From a virus: a stretch of 64,000 nucleotides of DNA. Under the pieces are notes generated by a model. That model was not told the origin of the DNA and did not search any database. It was given only the letters and a program-made list of their open reading frames with translations. Location of the stretch: the IMG/VR virus record IMGVR_UViG_3300042988_000771, positions 1 through 64,000 of that record. The stretch is one strand, 5' to 3'. This document shows positions 9,901-17,371 of this stretch, piece by piece (position 1 is the stretch's first letter; every line of letters starts with the position of its first letter). The position numbers were made by a program, and so were the translations under genes.

Positions 9901-10977
9901 CTCCACGCCGCGGTAGCGGTACGCGCTCTTGCGTGCGGTGGGGCCGATGACCTTCTCCGCCTCGGGCGCGTACTTGCCCGCCCACTCTCCGACATGCAGG
10001 GCGAGCTGGGCCTTCGGGGGCAGGTACTTGCCGCCCATGTCCAGCGCGAGCTTGGAGGAGGCCTCCAGGCGCCGCCACAGGCGATTGGTGTTGGAGGTCT
10101 GGTCCCGGTTCTGCCGGTCCGTCCAGGAGTCGCGGAATGCCCCGCCGCCTGCGACTCCTGCCACCCCAGCGCCCGTGGCGAAGTCAGCGAAGCCGGGAGA
10201 CCCGGTCATCGCCGTCAGGGCGTCCAGGGACAGCGTGCGCGCGTCCCCATTCCTCTCGGAGAGAGCAATGACCCGCTCCACACGGCGGTCGTTGGCGTAG
10301 TCACTCTCGGTGACCAGGCCGCGATCGGTCTGTGGGCTGGCCTGGTCGGTGAGCACCTGCGCGGCGCGCTGGGCCTGCCCGACCGTGCCATCGGTGTAGG
10401 CCGCCTGGACATAGGTGTCCGCGAGGCTGTTCCCCAGCGTTCCCCGCAGGTCATCCAGTGCACGGACCACCTGTGCGTAGTCATGCTGATAGGCGGCCTT
10501 GCGATCGGGGCTGAGCGTGGTGGGGTGCGCGCGCAGGCCGGTGGTCGCTGCCGCCACGTCGTCCGTCATGGGCGTACGAGGGCTGTTGTGGATGATCTTG
10601 CGGTTCATCACGCGCCAGCGACCACGCGCGTCGCGCATCTGGTCCTTGACCTCCTGGGAGCGCTCCCACTCGGTGAGCTGGCTGGCCTTGGAGATGAGCT
10701 CGACGATCCCCCGCGCATCCTGGGCGGACTTGGAGACCGAGCGGCTCAGGCCACGGGTGACCTCCTCGATGCGCTTGGAGACGTAGGCGCGGGAGACCTG
10801 CTCGATGTAGCCGGAGTTGTGCTCCATGAGCTGGGTGGTGTTGTCGAACAGCGCCTTGGAGACGACGAAGGGAGCCTCCTGGGGATGCTCCATGACCCAC
10901 TCGTAGGCATCGACCGCAGCCGCGAGGTTGAACGGCTCGTCCTCACCGATGCCGAAGAACTCCTTGGAGTACGTCAC
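6931..10977 (-). CDS. Giant head-cluster protein with C-terminal CbbX/EccA-like AAA+ ATPase domain
   Basis: 1348 aa, the largest gene here; GTG start in a GTGA overlap. The N-terminal 1050 residues match no family I recognise: charged, partly helical, with a short Gly-rich segment near 265-285 and acidic linkers near 750-775. The last 290 residues are a clear AAA+ module of the CbbX/EccA type: Walker A GNPGTGKT near 1115, Walker B VIFIDEA near 1177, the YGREVIDELVPFM and FIFAGYPKEM segments, an LQSRLNTVIEF arginine-finger region, and a helical lid with NARDV. Such ATPases remodel or unfold partner proteins. Lying between portal and MuF, it may act in head assembly or load tagged proteins into the prohead; that is inference. 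Confidence 0.75.
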   Translation of the reverse strand: MTYSKEFFGIGEDEPFNLAAAVDAYEWVMEHPQEAPFVVSKALFDNTTQLMEHNSGYIEQVSRAYVSKRIEEVTRGLSRSVSKSAQDARGIVELISKASQLTEWERSQEVKDQMRDARGRWRVMNRKIIHNSPRTPMTDDVAAATTGLRAHPTTLSPDRKAAYQHDYAQVVRALDDLRGTLGNSLADTYVQAAYTDGTVGQAQRAAQVLTDQASPQTDRGLVTESDYANDRRVERVIALSERNGDARTLSLDALTAMTGSPGFADFATGAGVAGVAGGGAFRDSWTDRQNRDQTSNTNRLWRRLEASSKLALDMGGKYLPPKAQLALHVGEWAGKYAPEAEKVIGPTARKSAYRYRGVEKKPWTGYQDEIDTLRQQKGSGRAAHDTLIHGYKDETGNSRRPEEGVREDRRPSRTIQHMRSLLPDPGLYELNRKSGTIPPSQGIIIDRKGEVVTEAMGYGDDWYLPFNLKNLSKLQGGEYIRTRAYGGLTTEDIYTGLVGGARSVTVVSHSGVFTMEFDDDFRGSRRYNDKAARMVGRYGQVLDAVKSEKVSLGSIPHDRRVELEMEAVKYGAKDSDRYRKALDDLIEKEPREPKLSEVATNKVKWDAINQHVIDNAKGNNVDEWAQRREIQIDRQGGDKAAFRARMANPDSAAEELAAIKDVERAVDKATRVYAESINPLRLNARGYATAMNALKEQFPYYIKDPVFTPWTDGLAADKTDRGYVKPRYIRPHSVATGYYDESITGRGKVHGDQINYQNWSSRKKSGDAPEPTADEFVDEEEQQTTVRVSSPSPDRTPAPVDPAQSRQSATLDLIRALRAQTVLSPMNTTGTQGAITDAFREADPVKAVLGGTEDEVRARLADPAGQREVEAALTFIKSKKMFDVDAGMWDRSPKVIPLPEDDMTLVNNLGVRDFAMSRIPSGETTAWYESVITPMLNKSVNPQVASLGITMDSTHAEVKAAVKDRAANLRGFLQAWDNYDKELISTQPSLSRKDIRREAEDLAAISTAFRLRQERADAEKAAADAEASRVIHTFSDEETKQALSGVVPKDDAPEEGAADEVDALKAAAAPYRNELASMVGMDEMVGQMDRLVARAAAAKRRERMGKPNADRPMSMIFAGNPGTGKTTVAEIMTKLYYDIGLTENTNFLKLSKKDLVGGTANDIAERTRNQLEMGKGGVIFIDEAYTLNSNEYGREVIDELVPFMSENPDTVFIFAGYPKEMQEFREETNPGLQSRLNTVIEFRDYTAPELVQIASHAMDKQGRTANAATKKRISNAVAQIHAHPKYNGNARDVVDTFLGKVADAHDERLLAHPQVTPEMEDEFTTSDVEYAVRAMGLKPPAVRRKKVA

Positions 10978-11822
10978 GACTTCTCCTTCTTCTTCGGGTA
11001 GCGCAGTTCCAGTCGGTGGACGCGCTTCTCGTCCCTCTGGTGCTGGCGGTAGTTGGCGACCGTCAGCGGTGCGCCCACAGCCACCACGGTGCCGCCCAGC
11101 AGCGCCGGATGGCTCACGATCCTGCCAGCCTTGCCGGGGAGATTCTTGCCTGCGCTCTGGGCCAGCGAGACCGGCTTGAGGACGCGGGTGTTGGTCAGCG
11201 CACCCGAGCCCGGAGCCTTCAACTGCCGCAGGTTGGGGTACTTCTCCGCCCAGCGGTTGTAGGTGCCGATGGCGGCGTGAGAGGCGCCTGCGGCCGTCGC
11301 CGTGCCCGCGAGGTCGGTGTTCAGGCCAGACTGGCGCTCCTTGAGCTTGGCCCGGCGCACGCGCTTGTCGTCCCCGATGGTGAAGGCCTTGGACACGCCC
11401 TTGGCACTGCGCATGGGCGGGTAGTACTCCTTGGTCTCCGGGTCGGTGTAGCCGTGCTTCTCGTAGTGGAGAAGTTCCTTCATCTCGCGATCCTGCGTCT
11501 TCTTGCGCTGGGCGCGAAGGTACGCAGGAGAGTCGTACTTGGACCGCTCGATGCCGCCTGTGGGTGCCTCGAAGCGCCCCGGCAGCGGCTGGCCGCCGCG
11601 ACCATGCAGGAGGCGCTTAATCCCCTTGTTGCGTGGGGCGAAGCCGTGGGTAGCTGGGCGCGTGTACTCCACGCCCTTGGCAGTGTTGCGCGACTGGACC
11701 TTGGCCGTCTTGGCCCACTCCTGCGCCTCACCCTGGTTGTAGGTGGAGTACTTGACCCGACCCTCAGGCACCAGTGGTCCGTCGGACTTGGACACGCGCT
11801 CTACACCGAAGGCGTCCTTCAC
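10974..11822 (-). CDS. Basic head-cluster protein with N-terminal DAFGV tag
   Basis: 282 aa; the GTG start overlaps the portal stop (GTGA) and yields MKDAFGVERVSKS, one of the best tag matches with the trailing Ser-Lys. The body is rich in Arg, Lys, Gln and Tyr (PATHGFAPRNKGIKRLL type), followed by an Ala/Gly/Thr segment near 170-190 and a hydrophobic stretch near 245-265 (ALLGGTVVAVGAPLTV). The end is again strongly basic. No enzymatic motif seen. Its place directly between portal and the AAA+ protein suggests it is a virion component or a client of the ATPase. Confidence 0.75.
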   Translation of the reverse strand: MKDAFGVERVSKSDGPLVPEGRVKYSTYNQGEAQEWAKTAKVQSRNTAKGVEYTRPATHGFAPRNKGIKRLLHGRGGQPLPGRFEAPTGGIERSKYDSPAYLRAQRKKTQDREMKELLHYEKHGYTDPETKEYYPPMRSAKGVSKAFTIGDDKRVRRAKLKERQSGLNTDLAGTATAAGASHAAIGTYNRWAEKYPNLRQLKAPGSGALTNTRVLKPVSLAQSAGKNLPGKAGRIVSHPALLGGTVVAVGAPLTVANYRQHQRDEKRVHRLELRYPKKKEKS

Positions 11823-13723
11823 TTCTTCTCCTCCGGCTTCTTCTTGGCAGCGTCAGCCTTGGGCTTGAACTTCATCGCCTTGAGCTTCTCGCCGTGGACC
11901 TCCTGGCCCTGCTTGGACTGCAAGCGGGCCTGACGGACCTTCTCCGCGGCCAACTGCGCCTCGGTCTTGGTGCCGATCTTCTCCCGCTCAAGGGCCTGCC
12001 GGTTGACGGCGTCGGTGTGCTTGAGCGCCATCTCCTTGTCGCGGGTGTCCGGGGGCTGGGTCTTGAGGGCGGCCTGAGCCTTCATCTCCTCCAGCGTCAA
12101 CTGGTGCTTCTCCTCGGCATGGCGCTGGAGCTGCTTCTTGCCCTCCAGGTCCAGTTCGCCCGACTGCACGGTCTGGGCAGCCTGAGCCGCCTGCACCTCG
12201 GGGTTGGACTGCTCGGAGGCCTGCTGCTCGGCCAGCGTCATCTGCTGGGCCTGCTGCTCCATGCCCATCTTCTGCTGCTCCATCTGCATGGCGCCCTGCT
12301 CCGCCTGCTGGCTCAGCCCGATCATCTCCACGCGCTGCTGCGCGAGGCGCATGATGTTGGCCTGCCGTGCCTCGGTCTCCTTGACCGCCTCGGACGTCTC
12401 GTCCAGCTTGGGCAGGCGAGCGGCATCGCGCAGGAACTTCTCCAGCTCCGGGTCCGGGAACCACTGGATGCCCGCGCTCTGCAACTGGCCCATGAAGGAG
12501 GACAACTGGGTGATGTCGGGCGGGTCGATGTCCCCGGCGATCAACTGGGGCAGCTCGTCCAGCTTCCACCCGTTGACCTCGAACAGGCGGGGGATGGCGT
12601 AGCGGTTGAAGACGTCCGCGATGGAGTCCGCGATGGACTGGATGCCCGCGCGGAACAGCCCGGTCTTGTCGGTGTGCAGGGAGTAGGAGCCCACGGACTG
12701 ATGGCCCACCAGGATGAAGTCGGCCAGCACCGTGCCGAGGATGCGCTCCTCGTAGCGCCGGATGATGCCGTTGATGTCGAACTGCCGCGTTCCTCCGCCG
12801 CCCAGCAGCGAGAAGTCGAACATGTCCTGCTTGGTGTCGGGGTCGATCATCCGCGGGATGATCACGCCCTCCTGCTCGTTGCGGCGCACGGAGCGGACCA
12901 TCGTCTTGAAGGCCTGGACCATCTTCTCCTTGTCCGTGCCCTTGGGGGCGGACAGGTAGTCGGCCGGGACGCGGGCCATCGGCAGGCCAGCGAGGTCGCG
13001 CTCGGCGCCGATCCCCTCCAGTTCCTCCAGGCGCTTCTTCATGTACCAGGGGCGGTAGGCGTTCCTCAGGAAGGAGCGGCCCTCAGGGTTGCCCTTGGCC
13101 GTGCTCACGCGGAAGAGCAGGGACTTCTCGATGGGGATGACGACCTGCTTGTAGGCCGGGGGAGCCATCTGCACCATGGCGCGGATGCCGCCCGTGTCAT
13201 CGAACACCCAGCGGGTGAGGGTCTCCTGAGCGCGGATGGGGATCTTCCGCCATCCGATGCGCCCGTCCGTGAACTTGGAGCGCTTCTTGGGGTCCTTCTC
13301 CCACGGGGAGACCCGGCGCTTGTAGACGATCTCGTGCCAGGACCAGCCGAAGGGCAGCATGGACAGCACCTCGGAGATGACGTCGTCCCAGGTGGAGGAC
13401 ATGTCCTCCATGCACTGCTCCACGAACTCCGCGGCCTTCTTGGCCTCGGCATCGGACCCCGAGGGCTCCACGCGCCAGTCGATGCCGCGCAGGAGGCGAT
13501 CCACGGCGAACAGCAGCGCCCCCACGATGGGGTCGTTGTCGGACATCTCCTTGTAGACCTGGACGGCCTTGCGCCCCTTGAGCTGGGGCAGGAACTCCTC
13601 GTTGATGAAGCCCGAGGTGCGACGAAGGCCCGTCGCGCCCAACTCGATGGTGGGCGAGACGTTCTTGGGGATCTCCTGACCGGGGAAGAGATCAGTCCCG
13701 CCCTCGTACTGGGTCGCACTCAT
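11819..13723 (-). CDS. Portal protein (Mu gp29 / DUF935-like)
   Basis: 634 aa, preceded by a GAGAGG ribosome site. Residues 60-150 show the portal pattern DPIVGALLFAVDRLLRGIDW, an acidic helix, and LPFGWSWHEIVYKRR, typical of the Mu gp29-type portals; further on are FRVSTAKGNPEGRSFLRN-like and VLADFILVGHQS segments. The portal forms the dodecameric ring at the head vertex and docks the terminase. The last 170 residues are a Gln/Glu/Lys-rich coiled coil, longer than in most portals, ending in a poly-Lys/Glu tail. It directly follows terL, the usual order. Confidence 0.88.
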   Translation of the reverse strand: MSATQYEGGTDLFPGQEIPKNVSPTIELGATGLRRTSGFINEEFLPQLKGRKAVQVYKEMSDNDPIVGALLFAVDRLLRGIDWRVEPSGSDAEAKKAAEFVEQCMEDMSSTWDDVISEVLSMLPFGWSWHEIVYKRRVSPWEKDPKKRSKFTDGRIGWRKIPIRAQETLTRWVFDDTGGIRAMVQMAPPAYKQVVIPIEKSLLFRVSTAKGNPEGRSFLRNAYRPWYMKKRLEELEGIGAERDLAGLPMARVPADYLSAPKGTDKEKMVQAFKTMVRSVRRNEQEGVIIPRMIDPDTKQDMFDFSLLGGGGTRQFDINGIIRRYEERILGTVLADFILVGHQSVGSYSLHTDKTGLFRAGIQSIADSIADVFNRYAIPRLFEVNGWKLDELPQLIAGDIDPPDITQLSSFMGQLQSAGIQWFPDPELEKFLRDAARLPKLDETSEAVKETEARQANIMRLAQQRVEMIGLSQQAEQGAMQMEQQKMGMEQQAQQMTLAEQQASEQSNPEVQAAQAAQTVQSGELDLEGKKQLQRHAEEKHQLTLEEMKAQAALKTQPPDTRDKEMALKHTDAVNRQALEREKIGTKTEAQLAAEKVRQARLQSKQGQEVHGEKLKAMKFKPKADAAKKKPEEKK

Positions 13724-13748
13724 AGGTCAATCCTCTCAGGCGCGTCAC
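13724..13748 (-). repeat. Intercistronic element, copy A
   Basis: Minus strand: GTGTGACG then CGCCTGAGAGGATTGACC, from the terL stop to the portal ATG. Shares TGACG-N2-CTGRGAGGAT with the copy at 26626-26650 (B). Confidence 0.4.
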
Positions 13749-15223
13749 ACCAGCAGGCTGAATCCGTTCGGGGTCTCATCCTTGACGTAGACCTCGATGG
13801 AGGCGGCAGGGGAGAACATCTTCTCCAACTGGCTCGGCTCATCATCGCGCTTGACCGTAACCGGCCCCGCGGCCCTTCCGCCGCGCCCCATGACCCGGAA
13901 GGCCAGGGCGAAGGAGCAGACCTCGTCGGGAAGGTGGAACTCCTGGCTGCGGGAGTACAGGTCGCCCACCTGCGCGTACTTGTGGGCGAGGTAGGCGCTC
14001 TTGACCCGCGGGGCCTTGAGGCGGCCCTTCTCCACGGCGTTGACGTACTCGGACAGCATGGCGTCCCGCTTCTCGCCCGTCATCAGGAACGAGCGAGCGC
14101 GGACATCAACGTAGTCATTGACCACGTTGCCAAGTCCAGTGCCATCGTGAATAGCATCCGCGCTATATCGCTGTATCGCATCGTTGAACCACCCGATCAT
14201 CTGTGGGTAGGGCCTGCGGTTCACCCGCATGTAGTAGACCAGTTCGAAGGGCTCGCGGTCGGCTCGCCACACGCTGATGACCGTGTAGTCCTGCTCCTTG
14301 CCCCAGTCGGCGCCTGCGACGTAGTGGCCGTCCCGCTCGTACTCCGCGAAGGTGTACTCCTCGAAGTCCTTGCTGACCTTCTCCTTCAGGGGCTCGGGAG
14401 CCTTGTCGAACATCCTGTCCACGGCCTCGGTGTTGAAGGCGCGGTTGCCGATGGCAGGCTCACCGAGCTCGTACTCGGTGCGCCACATCTCGGCCGGGAT
14501 CTCCAGCTTCTTGGCGTCGATGGTCTCCTGGGTGAGCCAGCCGTCGATGGGGTTGGCCGAGCACTGGTAGCACCACTGCACGATGGGCAGCCCGCGGTCC
14601 TCGAAGCGCTTCCTGACCTCAGTGAAGGTTCCCTCAGGGTTCTGCCAAGTAGAGCACATTACGGTGTAGGGCTGGATGACCTCGCCGAGGTAGTTCTTCT
14701 GTGGCATCGGCTGGCCGAGGGCCGCATCGAGGATGTCGATGTCCATCTCGTCGATCTCGTCGAGGATGAGGAACGGCGGGTGGGGGCCACGGACGGTCTT
14801 CTGGCTTGCCGTCAGCGGGCGGATCTTGGCCTTGTTCGTCAGCTTGATGAGCGTCTGGCTCTCGGTCTCGATCATGTACCGAGGGCTGTTCTCGTAGTTG
14901 AGGGCGTTCCTCATGTGCTCATGGAGGTTGGAGGACTGCGCGAGGGAGCCGCCCAGCAGGTTGGTGTCCGCGCCCAGCAGGAAGGTCTTGGTCAGCCCCA
15001 GGATGCCCAGCATGAAGGACTTGCCCGACAGGCCGCGGCTCCCATGCCACAGGCAGGTGCTCGGCCCCCTGTTGAAGTACGCGTCCGCGAAGGCCGTGAA
15101 GGGCGGGGTGTGGTCGGGGTTCCCGCAGGTGTGGCGCGGGATGACCACGCCCCACATCGTGTTGACGACGTGCCAGAGCTCGTCATCGGTCTCCGGCAGC
15201 CGCCCGAGGTAGAACTGCGGCAC
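13745..15223 (-). CDS. terL: Terminase large subunit
   Basis: 492 aa from the GTG at 15223, which has GGAG 8 nt upstream and overlaps the previous stop (TGAGGTG); a longer frame to 15301 exists but lies in the upstream gene. The ATPase domain shows Walker A GSRGLSGKS near residue 61 and Walker B FLILDEIDE near 152, followed by a STWQNPEGTF coupling motif. The C-terminal RNase H-like nuclease has GADWGKEQDY near 307 and DGTGLGN near 363 as metal-binding acids. The protein pumps DNA into the prohead through the portal encoded next door. Confidence 0.92.
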   Translation of the reverse strand: MPQFYLGRLPETDDELWHVVNTMWGVVIPRHTCGNPDHTPPFTAFADAYFNRGPSTCLWHGSRGLSGKSFMLGILGLTKTFLLGADTNLLGGSLAQSSNLHEHMRNALNYENSPRYMIETESQTLIKLTNKAKIRPLTASQKTVRGPHPPFLILDEIDEMDIDILDAALGQPMPQKNYLGEVIQPYTVMCSTWQNPEGTFTEVRKRFEDRGLPIVQWCYQCSANPIDGWLTQETIDAKKLEIPAEMWRTEYELGEPAIGNRAFNTEAVDRMFDKAPEPLKEKVSKDFEEYTFAEYERDGHYVAGADWGKEQDYTVISVWRADREPFELVYYMRVNRRPYPQMIGWFNDAIQRYSADAIHDGTGLGNVVNDYVDVRARSFLMTGEKRDAMLSEYVNAVEKGRLKAPRVKSAYLAHKYAQVGDLYSRSQEFHLPDEVCSFALAFRVMGRGGRAAGPVTVKRDDEPSQLEKMFSPAASIEVYVKDETPNGFSLLV

Positions 15224-15224
15224 C

Positions 15225-15905
15225 TCAGGCTCCGGGGTACTCGGCGACCGTGCCGTCCCCGGAAGCCTGGTAGTGGAAGTCGAAGGAGAGACCGAAGGCA
15301 CCCACGGTGAAGGTGTCGGCCGCGTTCGCGCCCTCGCGGAACAGGCGGCAGGAGAACACGCTGCTCACCCGCTTGCCCGTCCCATCCAGCGGGGCGAACT
15401 GCGCGATCTGGTGGGAGTAGGCCACTCCCGCCGCAGCGGCATTCACGTAGAGCGTGGTGCTCGCCGGGAAGGCCTCCGTGGCGTTGGCCCACGTGTACTC
15501 CAGCCCCCAGCGGACCACACCCGTGTTCGTGGAGTTGCCCGGCGACCAGTGCAGGTGCGGGCGGATCTCCGTGCCCTCGTCCCACGTGTGCGGGATCTGG
15601 GCGTCGAACATCACCGAGTTGGTGGCGTCCTGGATGAACCGGAAGCCCATCGTGGTGTTGCGGAAGTTGACCAGGGTCGGCGGGTCGGTGGACACCGCTG
15701 CCCGCACGATGGACACCCGCAGGTCGTCCCACAGCGGGTTGTCCCCACTGGCCGACCCCACGGGGGCACCATCAGCCGTGATCAGGCCCTGCTTGATCCG
15801 CAGCAGAGCCGATGACCCCAGCGACGCCGAAGGCACGACATCGCCGGGGCCATAGGTCACGCCGCCCACTGTGAGGGGGCGGACGGCGTAGTACGTAAGT
15901 GCCAC
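15225..15905 (-). CDS. Virion-associated protein, beta-rich
   Basis: 226 aa; GTG start overlapping the upstream stop (TAGTG). Composition is beta-rich with many Thr, Ser, Asn and Gly. The middle contains IPHTWDEGTEIRPHLHW, with a WGLEYTW strand, a pattern I associate with phage structural proteins of unknown function that often lie near tail or terminase genes. No catalytic motif. It probably belongs to the virion surface or tail, but this is judged only from composition and position between the lysis genes and terL. Confidence 0.6.
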   Translation of the reverse strand: MALTYYAVRPLTVGGVTYGPGDVVPSASLGSSALLRIKQGLITADGAPVGSASGDNPLWDDLRVSIVRAAVSTDPPTLVNFRNTTMGFRFIQDATNSVMFDAQIPHTWDEGTEIRPHLHWSPGNSTNTGVVRWGLEYTWANATEAFPASTTLYVNAAAAGVAYSHQIAQFAPLDGTGKRVSSVFSCRLFREGANAADTFTVGAFGLSFDFHYQASGDGTVAEYPGA

Positions 15906-16312
15906 TAGTGCTTCAACTCACCGAACGGGGTCCAGAACGAGTAGCCCAGGTAGCGCAGGCCCCAGCCAGGGAACGTGCGCGGGGCGTAGTCGATCTTGCC
16001 CTGCCGGACGTAGTCGTTGCTCAGGCACTTGTCGTGGGTCTTGATCCCCGCAGCAATGGCCACGTGTCCGTACTTTCCGCCCGCATAGTAGAGAAGCGCT
16101 CCGCGGGGAGCGGCCGTCACGGGCCGCCCGACGACCTTCTCGCGCCGGGGGATCTTGCCCCAGGCCGTGATGGCACTCGGGGCCCACGCCCTTACACCGT
16201 AAGCCTGCCTACAGTGGCTCTGGCAAAGTCCCTCCCACGACTGGGAGGGGTGCAGGATCTGGCCGCGGCTGAACAGGATGGCTTCGCGGACCGTGCGATC
16301 GAGGCTACTCAT
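15905..16312 (-). CDS. Endolysin-like cysteine amidase/peptidase (NlpC/P60 or CHAP fold)
   Basis: 135 aa from the ATG at 16312, with GGAGG 6 nt upstream. An early CQSHCRQAYGV segment offers the catalytic Cys and is followed, about 45 residues later, by PRGALLYYAGGKYGHVAIA, the Gly-His strand typical of CHAP and NlpC/P60 peptidoglycan hydrolases; a conserved aromatic end GWGLRYLGYSFW follows. Such enzymes cut the stem peptide or cross-bridge. A holin-like gene lies two genes upstream, so this looks like the lysis cassette, although a tail-associated lysin cannot be excluded. Confidence 0.65.
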   Translation of the reverse strand: MSSLDRTVREAILFSRGQILHPSQSWEGLCQSHCRQAYGVRAWAPSAITAWGKIPRREKVVGRPVTAAPRGALLYYAGGKYGHVAIAAGIKTHDKCLSNDYVRQGKIDYAPRTFPGWGLRYLGYSFWTPFGELKH

Positions 16313-16424
16313 CGCCCTCCTCCTCATTGGGCTGGTCGATGAACTTGCCGCTGGGAGCGGAAGTCTTCAGGTCGCCGTCCTCGTCATCGAACGGCAGGGC
16401 AGGCTGGTCATTCTCATCAGGCAT
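16305..16424 (-). CDS. Very small acidic protein
   Basis: 39 aa, MPDENDQPAL start, with 13 Asp/Glu residues and an acidic end EEEGDE. It overlaps both neighbours (8 nt into each), and its 3' end carries the GGAGG that serves the amidase gene, so it is translationally placed within the lysis cassette. No homology recognised. It may be a regulator or chaperone of the lysis proteins, or simply a spacer reading frame; the tight overlaps favour a real gene. Confidence 0.5.
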   Translation of the reverse strand: MPDENDQPALPFDDEDGDLKTSAPSGKFIDQPNEEEGDE

Positions 16425-16722
16425 TGGGCACATCCTTCTTGGGCGAGGTGGCTACCTCGATCTTCGGAGAGACCCCGTTCGGCTGCCAGAACCCCTTGTA
16501 CGTGGCGATGGTCGTGACCATGACGACGAGGATGGCCGTGGTGATGTCCACCCCGTTCAGCCTCCCCTCGAACCATGCCGTCCCGAAGCCTGCAATGGCT
16601 GAGGCAGCGAACATGACCAGCGAGCGCACCGGCTCGCTCCACGAAGGCTGCTGGACGACCGAGATGAGGATCGGCATGAAGAAGCCGACCACGAGTCCCC
16701 ACATGACGAGATTGGTATCCAC
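16417..16722 (-). CDS. Holin-like membrane protein
   Basis: 101 aa with three likely membrane helices: about 5-24 (LVMWGLVVGFFMPILISVV), 34-50 (LVMFAASAIAGFGTAW) and 58-75 (TTAILVVMVTTIATYKGFW), then a hydrophilic tail ending in Lys/Pro. Size, topology and the amphipathic first helix fit actinophage holins, which open the inner membrane to release or trigger the endolysin. The amidase-like gene follows directly downstream. Assigned by topology and context only. Confidence 0.6.
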   Translation of the reverse strand: MDTNLVMWGLVVGFFMPILISVVQQPSWSEPVRSLVMFAASAIAGFGTAWFEGRLNGVDITTAILVVMVTTIATYKGFWQPNGVSPKIEVATSPKKDVPNA

Positions 16723-16760
16723 TTGGGCACCTCCCTTTCCCCTTTAGTCTTTCACTCGTG

Positions 16761-17015
16761 TCACCTAGGCCGGTTGATGACGATCTGCTCGGGGATGTGC
16801 CCGCCTACCGCCCTGGCCCATGCCAGACCCTCCTCGGTGATGTTCCGGGAGTGGCAGGGGCGCAGCCCCGCCTCGTTGGCGAGGCTCCACATGAAACGCC
16901 CGACGCCCTTGCGCCTCCACTCAGGTTCCACCCACACCTTGTCGATCACGCCGTCCTCCCTGACGACGAGCCTGCCGATCTGCCTGCCCGAGACGCAGAC
17001 GGTGATCTCGTCCAT
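16761..17015 (-). CDS. GNAT-like acetyltransferase fragment or minimal domain
   Basis: 84 aa, shorter than a usual GNAT domain (about 140). The segment VWVEPEWRRKGVGRFMW matches GNAT motif A, where R-x-x-G-x-G binds the acetyl-CoA pyrophosphate. Flanking beta-strand and helix segments are present, but the N-terminal motifs C/D are reduced. It may modify a virion or host protein, or be a remnant. Located between virion genes and the holin. Confidence 0.55.
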   Translation of the reverse strand: MDEITVCVSGRQIGRLVVREDGVIDKVWVEPEWRRKGVGRFMWSLANEAGLRPCHSRNITEEGLAWARAVGGHIPEQIVINRPR

Positions 17016-17371
17016 CAGTCGTAGGTGTTGCTGCCGAAGGAGTGGATGCGCGTGCTCGCCGTGCTGGAACTCGCCCTCTCCTCCCTCATGGTCCGGATGC
17101 GCGAGTGCCTCTCGTCAACCCCATAGCCATCATCCCTCTGCTTCATGCGCATGGGAATGACGTCCCCTAGATCCGCGACAACGTGCGGCAGGGAGAAGAC
17201 CGCATATTCTCCCCAGTCCTCGTACTCGAACAGCGTGGTCTTGTAGCCCACCGCGAGGACGCTCTCCGCATACACCGTGACGGTGTTCCCGGTCTGCTCG
17301 TTGAACCGCGTGAGCGACACCTGCGAGGCGGCCGTCTCGCCCGTGACGGTGTTGAGCCAGTAGACCTTCAC
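17015..17371 (-). CDS. Small virion-region protein of unknown function
   Basis: 118 aa starting at the GTG in the GTGA overlap with the previous gene. The N-terminal half is beta-rich (VKVYWLNTVTGET, then VTVYAES), the C-terminal half Arg/Ser-rich and probably disordered. It follows a 607-aa structural gene without a gap, so it may be a small tail or adhesin accessory protein. No family recognised. Confidence 0.6.
   Translation of the reverse strand: MKVYWLNTVTGETAASQVSLTRFNEQTGNTVTVYAESVLAVGYKTTLFEYEDWGEYAVFSLPHVVADLGDVIPMRMKQRDDGYGVDERHSRIRTMREERASSSTASTRIHSFGSNTYD

Noticed and set aside
2347-15310. Very long open frames on the plus strand opposite the head genes (for example 2347-4866, 6853-9843, 11774-15310)
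   Set aside because: They are mirror frames of GC-rich genes whose minus-strand products show terminase, portal, AAA+ and protease motifs; the plus frames have odd composition and no ribosome sites.
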